Below are positions 39,501 through 48,350 of a DNA stretch of 64,000 nt, in pieces (position 1 is the first letter of the stretch; every line of letters starts with the position of its first letter). The position numbers were made by a program, and so were the translations under genes. The stretch spans positions 2,876,404-2,940,403 of the forward strand of contig NC_031796.1 of NCBI RefSeq assembly GCF_001522545.3. Direction: 5' to 3'. The stretch is from Parus major. Taxonomy: Eukaryota; Chordata; Aves; Passeriformes; Paridae. The notes below the pieces were generated by a model that worked only from the letters and a program-made list of their open reading frames with translations, did not search any database and was not told where the DNA came from.

Positions 39501-42500
39501 CAGAAGCCTTGGAGGACCCGTTTTGGGGGGTGATGGCACCAATCAGAGCCCCATCTCTACATCCATGACCTCCCACAGCTCGGGCAGTGCCCATCCCATC
39601 ATCCCACACCCTCAGCCCTACCCTTCTCGTTGAGCTCGTGGGTGCGGATGATGGTGCGGGCCTGGCGCAGGCTGCAGTCCTCGCCCTGATCCCTCAGGAA
39701 ATCCTGCAGCTCCTCGGCTGACAGGACCCGATCCTCGCCCGAGTAGCGCCCGAAAAGCTCCTCCAGCTCCGGCCGCCGCAGCAGCCGCCGGCAAAACTCC
39801 TCCAGCTCGCGGCCCTCCAGGCGCTCGTTTCCCGAGTGGTCACACTCCTGATGGGACACAGCCCAACCTCAGGGACTGTCCCCTCCCTGTGTGGACGGGC
39901 TACAGCCACACCTGTCCCCAGAGTTTGGGGGAATTCAGCTACTGTCCCCTCTGTTCCCCCATCCAGAGCCCTCTGACCCTCCACTCAGGAATGGAGCAGA
40001 GCACAGCTCTGTGCCTCAGTTTCCCTAGGTGGAAAGGGACCTCAGGAGATGGCCAGAGGGACAGTTCTCCATGGGGGAGAAATGTCCCACCTTGGGGACA
40101 CAAGGAACAGTGGCTGGGGCAGCTCACCCCACCTCACCCCTCTCCACCATGTGCTCCTGCTGGGACCCAGCCACTGGTGGCAGGGGGTGGCTTTGCTGTG
40201 AGGAGTTTGTCAGTTCTCTGTGCTGGGGAAGGCAGAGAAGGAGGCAGCAATTCCCTCCCAGGGACAGCGAGTGGTGAAGCACGGGACAGGCACCTTGAAG
40301 AGCTTGGAGGCGTAGACATCATCCATGTCGATGTTGAGCATCCTCAGCATGTTCTTCACCTCCCGGAACGACATCTTGTTGTCCTTGTTCCTGTCTGCTC
40401 GCTGCAGGACCCCATGGATCCAACTGCCCCGGGGTAAGGAAACCACCCGGCGTCACCCTCAGCCGTCCCCACCCTGTCCCCAAGTCCCCAGGGCTCCCTC
40501 AAAGGATACTGGTCGAGCTTCTCCATCTGGCTCATGGCCTGCAGCCGCCCCATCAGCTTGGTGAGCCCCTGCACCCAGTGCCGGGCGTCCTCCTCTCCGC
40601 GGGCGGCCAGGTCGAGGTTCTTGCGGCGGCCCTTGAAGGCGAGGGTGAAGCAGTGGCGCTCGGGGAAGGCGGCTCCGTGTTTGCGCAGCCCCTCGGACTG
40701 GCGACCCTCGCGGACCCCCTCGATGTTCGCCACCGAGACTGCGGGGACACGGCGGGGAGGGACGATGGACACGCTCCCCCGGAGGGTCCCACCCATGAAC
40801 ATCCTGCAAGACACGCTGGCTGCTGAGGGACACCCCGCGGAGCCCCAGGGGACAGGGCTCGGCTCCTGGCGCTGCCGCAGCCGGGTTTAACCCGCTAATC
40901 CCAGGCGAGACAGGAGCCGCGGCCGCCGGCCCTGCGGGGATGGGGGCGCTGGCAGGGGATGGAGCCCAGCGGTGCCAGCTCCAGACACCCATCCCAGATC
41001 AGAGGCTGGAAAGAGACGGGTGACGCCGGGGAGGGTGACACAGTCTGGCCGGGACAGGACCTTGTGCTGACCCCAGGGGGATGGGGAAGGGTGGGGACTC
41101 CTACAGCTCTGCATGGAGTGTACTGGGAGGAACTGGGAAGTGTTGGAAGGCTCTGGGAGCCACTGCGTGGAGTTGGTTTGAGTTCAGGTACGGGGTGGGG
41201 GTCCATATTCTGGATTGAATTCATATCTGGGGTGAGGGGCTGGGTCCCAGGCTTGGGGTGCAGGTCCTGCATTGGGGTGTGAGTGCTGGGGGATGTCTGG
41301 GTCCCGGGTGGGGGTCAGGGTCCAGTCACAGGCGGGGATCCAGGCTGGGATCTGGGTCCCAGGGGGCATCTGGGTCCCAGGTAGAGGTCTGGGTCTGGAT
41401 TGTGGAGTTCCATGTCCCAGGATTGGGTCTGGTTCTCACTGGGGGATTTGGTCCTGGCCTGGGATCTGGGTCCTGGGTTGGGGTCTGGAGCTCAGGTGGG
41501 GTCTGGGTCTGTGTGGGGATCCAGGTCTTGAGTGGGGGTCTGGGAACTGGGCTGTGGTTGGGGTCCAAGGTGGGGCTCCAGGTGGAGTTTTGGGTGCTGG
41601 GAATGGATCTGTGTCCTGGGTGGGGGTCCAGGCCCTGGGTCCCAGGTGGGGGTCCAGGATTGGGGTCTGAGTCTCACATGGTGTCTGGATTCTATGTGGG
41701 AGTCCAGGTCTGAGGCCGTGCTCCCAGATTGGGATCCAGGTGCCAGGTGGGGGTCTGGGTAAGGGTCTAGGTCCTTGGTGGGGGTCTAGGGTGGCTTTGG
41801 GGCACTGCCCAGGTCCTGTCCCTCCCCGCAGCTCACAGCAGTGCAGCATGGTGTCCCCAAGCCCCCATGGGACAGTCCCAGCACTCACAGCTCTGGGGGG
41901 AGCGGGCGCGCCTGAAGCGTCCCTCGAAGCAGACGGTGACCCCGTCCTCCTGCAGGCGGAACAGCCGCTCCCTGGAGCCCCCCTTGGCCTTGACCTTCCA
42001 GAGCAGGGACCCCTGGAGCATTCGCTGGACATCCTCATCCTCCGTCAGGCCTGCGGGGACCAGCCCTGGGCTACCGGGGGAACTGGGGGCACTGGAGGTT
42101 CCAAGGGTGTACTGGGGTATGGGGAGTGGTGGGGCTGCTGCACATCTGTGTGCACATCTGGATGGGATGGGATGGGATGGGATGGGATGGGATGGGATGG
42201 GATGGGATGGGATGGGATNNNNNNNNNNNNNNNNNNNNNNNNNNNNNNNNNNNNNNNNNNNNNNNNNNNNNNNNNNNNNNNNNNNNNNNNNNNNNNNNNN
42301 NNNNNNNNNNNNNNNNNNNNNNNNNNNNNNNNNNNNNNNNNNNNNNNNNNNNNNNNNNNNNNNNNNNNNNNNNNNNNNNNNNNNNNNNNNNNNNNNNNNN
42401 NNNNNNGGGATGGGATGGGATGGGATGGGATGGGGCAGACAGGGCAGGATGGGATGGGATGGGACAGACAGGATGGGACAGGAATGGTGGGACAGGACAG

Positions 42501-44291
42501 GCAGGAGAGGACAGACAGGACAAGCCACTGCCCTTGGGCCCCTTTGGAGCACAGTGTGGCTGCTCAGGGGGGACAGGACACAGCAGTGACACAGCCCAGC
42601 TGCTCAATCCCAGCAAAGCTGCCTGGATCCTGCATGGAGAGCGCCAGGATGGTGCCAGCAGCAGAGCTCAGGCTGGGAACGATGATGGGGTGGACTCGGG
42701 GGACTGGCGGGCTCACGCCTCAGCCAGGACTTTTCCATCTATTCACAGAGTGGTTATTTCCTCCCTTTTTTGTTTTGGCAGCCATTCCTTACATCCCCAG
42801 TGGCCACATCCTGCTCTAGACGGAGATTCCAGTCCTGGGCTGGGCAAGGGTGATTCTGGGACTCCCAGGGATTCCTGAGCCAGCCGTGGCCTCGGGGATG
42901 CAGCCACCAGCTGCCAGCACCTCCTGCATGGTCACATCCTGCCCAAGGTGCAGGGCAGGTATGGACACACGGCACCATGAGCATGGGGTGCAGGGATGGA
43001 TGGACACACGGACACAGGTCCATGGGCACAGGGATGGACACAGGAATGTCAGATCCGTGGGCACAGGAGTGTGGCTGCACGGACACCTGGGTGCATTGTG
43101 CACGAGGATGCACAGACAAGGACAGACGGACACACGGATATAGAGACACAGGGATGTACGGACACATGGATCTGCTGATGCGAGGACAGACGGACACACG
43201 GATACTCAGCGAGATGGATGCACAGGTTACACGGATCCAGGCACATATGGATGCACAGACACAGATGTTCGGTCACAGGTGCACGTGGACACAGGGAGAT
43301 ACACGGAGACACAGCTGCAGGCATGCATGGATGCACAGGTGCATGGATGCACTGCTGCCAGGACACACGGACACGTGGGCATGTGGATGTACAGGCACTG
43401 GGATGCACGGACAGTCAGACATGGTGGTGCATGGACACAGCGGTGGGTGCTCCAAGCCAAGGGGATGCACAGACATACAGGTGCCAGGGACAGACGGACA
43501 CATGGATGTATGGATGTGGAGGTACAGGGACAGATGGACACACAGACACACGGACATGGACACACGGAGCTGCAGCAGCTCCAGGCACACGGCCCTGTGT
43601 CCAAAGCCGTGGGGCACAAGGCCAGACTTGGCCCTTCCCACTGCTCCCACTCTGGACTGGGCTGGCCGCTCCCAGGGACACACCTTGACCTTGCTGGGCA
43701 CCCACTGCCCCTGCCTGGACTGCTGAGCCCCGTGTGCCCACTGTGCCATGGGCAGCACCCCTGCCTGGGGAAACTGAGGCAGGGTGTTGGGGAGGGTCCT
43801 GGGGAGTGGGACCTCAGCCTTGGGGACAATAAATACCCTGAGCAAGGGGGCTCCTGTCACCTGTGATGTGGCCAAACCCTTACCCTGCTGTCCCCCAAGG
43901 GCTGGGGTGATGCACAGCTGTTTTGGGGTGGCCTTGGGGACCTCTCCCATCCCGGGGAACCCTTCCCTGTGTGGCGGACCCCATCCACCTGGGGGACCCT
44001 CCCTAGCAGTGACCCTTCTGTCCCTGGGGACCCATCTCTGTCATGGGGGGTCCCACCCTGCTATGGGGACCTATTCCTGCCACAAGGGTCCCCACCCACT
44101 TCGGGGACCCTCCCATCCACGGAGAACCCTCCCGGACCCCTCTGGCACAGCCCTGACGGAGTTTCTGCCCTCTTTCCCCCGAACTCACCCATTTTCTTCA
44201 GGGCTCTCCCGGGCCGGCGGGAGCCACCGGCAGCGTCTGTCGGGGCACGGAGTTGCTCGGCGGCGGGACGCGCCTTCCTGCCGCAGATCAT
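33590..44291 (-). CDS. PLCD3: Phosphoinositide phospholipase C delta-3, PLCD3 (16 coding exons)
   Basis: Exons: 44291-44189, 42050-41889, 40738-40510, 40423-40294, 39847-39622, 38821-38620, 38533-38389, 38290-38138, 38054-37902, 37731-37696 (small), 37123-36964, 36222-36106, 36021-35873, 35095-34960, 33907-33758, 33678-33590 (2340 bases, 779 aa; human 789). Ca-dependent hydrolysis of PIP2 to IP3 and diacylglycerol at membranes. Domain order: PH (about 36-150), EF hands ([10 protein letters not shown] loop; [11 protein letters not shown]), catalytic X box with His331 (SSSHNTYL) and His376 (YHGHT), an acidic linker with twelve consecutive Glu (exon 9), Y box from [11 protein letters not shown], and C2 ending in [13 protein letters not shown]. 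Start MICGRK aligns with human MLCGRW; the first exon is shorter than human. Catalytic residues are intact. Every phase closes. The exon 4 donor GTGCCT is weak but gives the family sequence. Confidence 0.96.
33910..34958 (-). repeat. PLCD3 intron 14 minisatellites
   Basis: Two adjoining arrays. From about 34080 to 34450: units around GGGGTATACTGGGGGAATGG and GGGGTCACACTGGGGC. From about 34590 to 34950: units around CCCTGGGGTGTCCCTGG and CACCAGGAGTCC. Long open frames across them are compositional. Confidence 0.75.
35240..35830 (-). repeat. PLCD3 intron 13 minisatellite
   Basis: Many diverged copies of a unit with GGTGTCACCCAGGAGAAG, GGGACATGGGTGGCACC and TGGCTGGG, about 40-70 bases each. The block fills almost the entire intron between exons 13 and 14. 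Confidence 0.75.
36350..36735 (-). repeat. PLCD3 intron 11 GACCCTGGACC repeat
   Basis: Irregular tandem copies of GACCCTGGACC, GACCCCAGACCC and CTTGACC, with a core of 6-12 bases. Confidence 0.7.
36893..36950. repeat. 12-bp tandem repeat CCCATCCCTGTC
   Basis: Just under five perfect units of CCCATCCCTGTC, ending 13 bases before the exon 11 donor of PLCD3 (on the minus strand). The minus-strand reading is GGGACAGGGATG, so it begins just after the donor. Confidence 0.95.
37210..37600 (-). repeat. PLCD3 intron 10 GATGGAGA/AACCTGAGGTGA repeat
   Basis: Loose tandem repeats of GAACCTGAGGTGATGGAG, CCCAAGRTGATGGA and GAGACCCCAAG, with short variable periods. The block lies between the small exon and exon 11. 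Confidence 0.6.
37696..37731 (-). CDS. PLCD3: PLCD3 36-base exon in the X-Y linker
   Basis: Minus strand: polypyrimidine CTCTCTCCTCTTTCAG, 36 coding bases ([12 protein letters not shown]), then donor GTGGGT. It starts and ends in phase 0 and so can be skipped without disturbing the frame. It falls between the Glu-rich segment and [12 protein letters not shown]. The human protein has a short, differently composed stretch here, so this exon may be bird-specific, alternatively spliced, or a chance match. The splice signals are better than several certain exons of the gene. Confidence 0.6.
38860..39590 (-). repeat. PLCD3 intron 5 long-unit tandem repeat
   Basis: Three or four diverged copies of about 120 bases: TGGCATTGTGGCACCC, GATGTC(A/C)C, CCTCCCAGTGCC and GGTGACAC recur in order. 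It lies between exons 5 and 6. Confidence 0.65.
41100..41810 (-). repeat. PLCD3 intron 2 GGGTCTGGGTCCCAGG minisatellite
   Basis: Dozens of diverged copies of a unit around GGGGGTCTGGGTCCCAGGTG, period about 16-24 bases. Gly/Trp/Val-rich plus-strand open frames over it are artefacts of the repeat. Confidence 0.8.
42160..42440. repeat. (GGGAT)n pentanucleotide array broken by an assembly gap
   Basis: Pure GGGAT units flank a gap at 42219-42406. It decays into GGGACAGACAGGATGGGAC on the far side. It lies in PLCD3 intron 1. Runs of three G every five bases have quadruplex-forming potential, which may explain the failed assembly. Confidence 0.95.
42219..42406. other. Assembly gap
   Basis: A run of 188 N inside a (GGGAT)n array. 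The true length is unknown. Confidence 0.99.
42955..43575 (-). repeat. PLCD3 intron 1 GGACACACGGATG minisatellite
   Basis: Long array of short diverged units GGACACACGGATG, GATGCACAGG and ACAGACGGACACA (period mostly 10-14). Reading it gives Cys/His/Val-rich or Thr/Asp/Gly/His-rich open frames in several registers, none of them genes. Confidence 0.85.
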
Positions 44292-44850
44292 GACTCGGGA
44301 CCCCCGCTACCGCCGGTACTCCGGGTGTTCCCGGTGTTCCCGGTGTTCCCGGGACTCCGGTGCTGGTGGCGCTGCAGGTGCCCCCGGTGCCCCGGGCAGT
44401 TCTGCTGCTCCCGGTGCTCCCGGTGCCCCCGGCCGGTGTAACCGGGCTGGGCGGTGGCGGAGGTCGGGGCTGGGGCTGGACTGGGGCTGGGCGGCCGAGC
44501 CGTGACCGGGGCCGGCCGCGGGGAGGGACCGGGAGGAGCCACATCGCAGCCGGCCGCTGTTAACCATTTGTGCCGGCCCGGGGCGAGCGGGGCTGCCCGC
44601 GACGGGACCGCACCGGATCCGGCTCCTTCTGCACCGGGGCTACCTCAGCACCGGGAACGGGCCGGGGTCCCGCCGTGCCCCCGGGGGTTCGTTCTGTGCA
44701 GTGGGTCCCGTTCTGTCCGAAGGGCCGGCCTGACCCGGGACACACCGGGAGTCCCCGGTGCCCCCCGCGGGTCCGCCTGCACCGGGGAGCGGCCCAAGGG
44801 ACACAGCGGTCACTCTCGGTGCCCGGGGACCAGCGCCACCCCGGCAGCGC
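44189..44850 (-). promoter_or_regulatory. PLCD3: PLCD3 promoter and first-exon CpG island
   Basis: CpG-dense sequence surrounds the PLCD3 first coding exon (44291-44189) and extends upstream on the minus strand. It includes CGG-rich blocks and short CCGGTGTTCC repeats at 44312-44440. No TATA box or clear initiator was identified. Confidence 0.55.
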
Positions 44851-45052
44851 CGCTGGGGACCCAGGGCACCCCCTTTGCCGTCACACCTGGGGCACCCAGA
44901 GCCCACCTGAGCCCAGCTATGGACTGGGGGGCACCGGGCCGAGGGGCAGTGCTGGGACCCCCAGGTGACTGTCCCCACTGATGGGACACCCGGGGAGGGG
45001 CAGCAGCGTGAGCTGGGGAGTCCCAAAGCCCCACGGGTGGGTGTGGGTGGTG

Positions 45053-45290
45053 GGAAAGACCCCCAGGATCATCGAGTCCAGGCTGTGCCTGACCCCCACC
45101 TTGTCACCAGCCCAGAGCACGGAGTCCAACTGTTCTTGGGCACCTCCAGGGATGGGGACTCCACCAGATCCCTGGGCAGGCTTCCAATGCCTGACCACCC
45201 TTCCCATGGAGAAATTCCTCCTGATGTCCAACCTGAGCCTCTCCTGGCACAGCTTGAGGCCATTTCCTCTTCTCCTTGTTGCCATTTTCC
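45053..45290 (-). mobile_element. CR1 LINE fragment
   Basis: GGATCATCGAGTCCAGGCTG, CCTCCAGGGATGGGGACTCC, CCTGGGCAGGCTTCCAATGC, GAAATTCCTCCTGATGTCC and AACCTGAGCCTCTCCTGGC are in the order of a reverse-complement CR1. It is a distinct subfamily from most copies here and lies in the PLCD3-ACBD4 spacer. Confidence 0.85.
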
Positions 45291-45539
45291 CACAGCCACC
45301 GCTGCCGTGGGTGGGGCAGGAAGGGATGGGTGACTGCAGGCTTATCCCAAAAATCCAGGGGAACAGGGAGGCTGTCCCAGGCCTGGCTGGGCTGTGGGGA
45401 CCAGGAGCTCCAGGACAGGAACAGGAGGTGACTTTCCCCAGTGCCAGGGCTGCAGGGGTGCTGCCAGCCCCTGGGTGGAACAGTTGGGCATCCAGGGGTG
45501 AGAGCAGGGCACACTGGAGAAACATCTGGGCACCATCTG

Positions 45540-45830
45540 GGCACTTTGAGTGATACCTGAGTATCCTGGGGTGATGTCTGGATACTTAAGGCAGCATCTG
45601 GGTACCCTGGGGGGTATTGGAACATACTGAGGGAGCATTGGGGCATCCATGGCAACATCTGGGCATCCTGGACAATATTTGTGTGTCCTGAGCAACATCT
45701 GGGCACCCAGAGCAACAAATGGGCACTCCTGGAACAAGCTCTGGTAATCCCAGAGCAACCTCTGTACACGCAGGAGACATCTGGGCAGCCCCTGAGCAGC
45801 CTGGGGCAGTGTTTTAGTGCTGTAGTTCCA
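45540..45830. repeat. CATCTGGGCATCCTGG repeat
   Basis: About ten loose copies of CAACATCTGGGCATCCTGG and GCATCTGGGTACCCTGGGG, period about 24-36 bases, downstream of a CR1 fragment. Confidence 0.65.
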
Positions 45831-45899
45831 GATGTGGGCAACTCCTGCAACATCTGGACAGTCCCTGGGCTGTTTGGAGGGGATAAAGCTCTTCCTTAA

Positions 45900-47040
45900 T
45901 ACTTTGGGGTCAGGGGACACTAGAGTCACCCCAAAAATGCACTTGCAACTCACATAACTGGGCTCTGCTCCAAGTTCTTTTCCTCCCATTGAAACTGCAT
46001 TCCCAGGAATTCAGCAGCAGATGCCTGGACCCGCTGGGATGACCAGGATAAACACCTCTGGCTGCAAAATCCGCAGCACCAACAAATCCCCGTGCGGTTC
46101 CTCCTCTCCCGCGGCGTTGCTATTTTCTCCCGCCCGCCAGCGGGTTGGAAAGGATCCCATGGAAAGCAGCAGCTCGCATTCCCGGCCGCTTATAGCACAG
46201 CACGTGTCCCGTGAATCAGCGCTCGGGATTCGGGGCTGGCCCTGCCGCTCTTCCGAGCAGGAATCCTGAGTCAGAGCTTGGAAATGGCCGGAGGTTTAAA
46301 AGGCTTTGCTGCTTTTGTTAATATGTTTATTAATTTTTTTTTATTCTTTATTTTGTTTTGTTTATTTGATCTTCAGTTGGCAAAGGAAATGTTTCACCTG
46401 GAGATGTGGATGAGATTTAGGGTTGGGGGATGTTGACCCGCTTGGATTTGGGATTTGGGATTTGGAGGTGGGATTAAGGTTGGAAAATTGGAGTGTGAGG
46501 CAAGGATGAAGCCAGCACAGGGATGCTGAAAGCTTCTCTGCATCCCAATCCCAGGATCCAGCCCTGGGCCAGATCCAGGTGGTCCCCACAGCACCCCAGA
46601 ACCTCCAACCTCCCTTGTTCTGCCAGGTCACACATTGCCCACATCCCCACAGCTCCCTGCCTTCAAGGAAAGCCCCTGGAGCAGAGGGGGCTCGGAGACC
46701 CCAAATCCTGCACCTTCCTTACTACCATAATTAATTAATTTGGATAATAATTAACAGTGGGTAAAAGTATACACTGAATAAAAGAATGGTGGATGAAGTT
46801 GGACAATAATTAATTGCTCTGCTTGACCCAGCTGTCCCTTCCCTGTGCAATGGGACCCTGCTCCTGCCCAGTGGCCCCGTGACACTGTCCCAGTGCCATA
46901 TTCAGATCCCCAGTGCAGTGTCCCAGTCTCCATCCCCTGGGACCTTTGGTGAGAGGCTCCATTGTATTGTCCCCACGCCTGGTGCATTGTCCTGGTGTCA
47001 CAGTGCACGGCCCCAGTGCCCCCATGCATGGCCCCAGAAT
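45900..47040. other. PLCD3-ACBD4 spacer
   Basis: No gene recognised. An AT-rich tract at 46300-46390 (TTAATATGTTTATTAATTT) and a TTAATTAATTT tract at 46729-46741 are the only features. The block at 46060-46260 (GCTATTTTCTCCCGCC, GTGAATCAGCGC, CCTGAGTCAGAGC) has a MARE/AP-1-like site and may be regulatory. Confidence 0.4.
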
Positions 47041-47048
47041 CCTGGGTG

Positions 47049-47235
47049 AATATCCCAGACTGGTTTGGGTTGGAAGGGACCTTAAACCCACCCAGTGCCA
47101 CCCCAGCCATGGCAGGGACACCTCCCACTGTCCCAGGCTGCTCCAGCCCCAATGTCCAGCCTGGCCTTGGGCACAACCAGGGATCCAGGGGCAGCCCCAG
47201 CTGCTCTGGGCACCCTGTGCCAGTGTCCCAGAACA
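47049..47235 (-). mobile_element. CR1 LINE 3' fragment
   Basis: GACTGGTTTGGGTTGGAAGG, GCCATGGCAGGGACACCTCC, GGCTGCTCCAGCCCCAATG and AGCTGCTCTGGGCACCCTG follow the reverse-complement CR1 order. The copy abuts the 10-bp tandem array that follows. Confidence 0.85.
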
Positions 47236-47258
47236 TCCCTGTGCTCTGCCCCCTCCTG

Positions 47259-47470
47259 CCTGCCTTGTCCTGCCTTGTCCTGCCTTGTCCTGCCTTGTCC
47301 TGCTGTGTCCTGCCTTGTCCTGCCTTGTCCTGGTGTCCTGCCTTGTCCTGCTGTGTCCTGCCTTGTCCTGCCTTGTCCTGCCTTGTCCTGCCTTGTCCTG
47401 CTGTGTCCTGCCTTGTCCTGCCTTGTCCTGGTGTCCTGCCTTGTCCTGCCGTGTCCTGCTGTGTCCTGTT
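47259..47470. repeat. 10-bp tandem array TGCCTTGTCC
   Basis: About 20 copies of TGCCTTGTCC with variants TGCTGTGTCC and TGGTGTCC, almost uninterrupted. There is a higher-order pattern in which blocks ending in TGGTGTCC recur. Confidence 0.95.
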
Positions 47471-47526
47471 GCAAAGCCTGGGTGGGGCTGGAAGGTCGGT
47501 GGGTGAAACCCTGTGGCACACTAAGC

Positions 47527-47965
47527 ACTGTCCCTGTGTCCCTGTGTCCTTGTGTCCCTGTGTCCCTGTGTCCCTGTGTCCCTGTCCTGGTGTCCCTGTG
47601 TCCCTGTGTCTGTCCCTGTGTCTGTCCCAGTGTCCCTGTGTCCCTGTGTCCCTGTGTCTGTCCCTGTGTCCTTGTGTCCCTGTGTCCCTGTGTCCCTGTC
47701 CCTGTGTCCCTGTCCCTGTGTCCCTGTGTCCCTGTGTCTGTCCCGGTGTCCCGGTGTCCCTGTGTCCCTGTCCCTGTGTCCCTGTGTCTCTGTCCCTGTC
47801 CCTGTGTCCCTGTGTCCCTGTGTCCCTGTGTCTGTCCCTGTGTCCTTGTGTCCCTGTGTCCCTGTGTCCCTGTCCCTGTGTCCCTGTGTCTGTCCCTGTG
47901 TCTGTCCCTGTGTCTGTCCCTGTGTCCCTGTGTCCCTGTCCGTGTCTGTCCCTGTCCCTGTCCCC
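47527..47965. repeat. CCTGTGTC microsatellite/minisatellite
   Basis: More than 50 copies of CCTGTGTC interleaved with CCTGTC and TGTGTCTGTC variants. The minus strand reads as long Asp-Thr-Gly-Thr-Gln-Gly-His-Arg repeats, which is repeat artefact. Confidence 0.95.
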
Positions 47966-48109
47966 ACTCCCTGCAGTCCCCCCCATCCCCGCCAGGGGGC
48001 GCCCCTCCCCCTCCCTCGCTCTCCCGCTCTCTCCCGCCGCCAGGGGGCGCGCGCGCCACGCTCGGAGCAGGGAGCGCAGGACCGGGGGGGGGCCCGGTCC
48101 GGGAGTCGC

Positions 48110-48288
48110 GCGCTGATTGGGCGCGGCGCGGAGGGGGCCGATGGAAGGCGGGCGCTGATTGGGCGCGGCGCGGAGGGGGCCGATGGAAGGCGGGCGCTGA
48201 TTGGGCGCGGCGGGGAGGGAAGCGATGGAAGGTGGGCGCTGATTGGGCGCGGCGCGGAGGGGGCCGATGGAAGGCGGGCGCTGATTGG
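48110..48288. promoter_or_regulatory. ACBD4: ACBD4 promoter: 42-bp tandem repeat, CCAAT box in each unit
   Basis: Four complete 42-base units (48110, 48152, 48194, 48236) and the start of a fifth (48278). Each begins GCGCTGATTGGGCGCGG (the fifth diverges after ATTGG) and the full units end GATGGAAGGCGG or close to it. Each carries ATTGG, the inverted CCAAT box of NF-Y, first at 48116-48120 and then every 42 bases. The array ends about 60 bases before the ACBD4 start codon. It sits in a CpG island (about 48000-49050), so it is the likely core promoter. Confidence 0.85.
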
Positions 48289-48350
48289 CCCCGCGCTGTC
48301 CCCGCACGGAGAGGGGCCGGGCCGGGGCCGGGGCCGGGGCCGGTCCCGCC

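Noticed and set aside
42977..43726. Cys/His- and Met-rich open frames in PLCD3 intron 1, resembling a small secreted or metal-binding protein.
   Set aside because: The GGACACACGGATG repeat generates them in several frames at once on both strands.
33590..44291. Possible CRISPR-like or prokaryotic repeat architecture in the tandem arrays.
   Set aside because: Units are contiguous without unique spacers and lie in introns of a vertebrate gene.
48110..48277. A 14-residue protein repeat (RALIGRGAEGADGR-like) read through the ACBD4 promoter.
   Set aside because: 42 bases is a multiple of three, so any frame repeats. It precedes the start codon of a well-supported gene and has CpG-promoter features.
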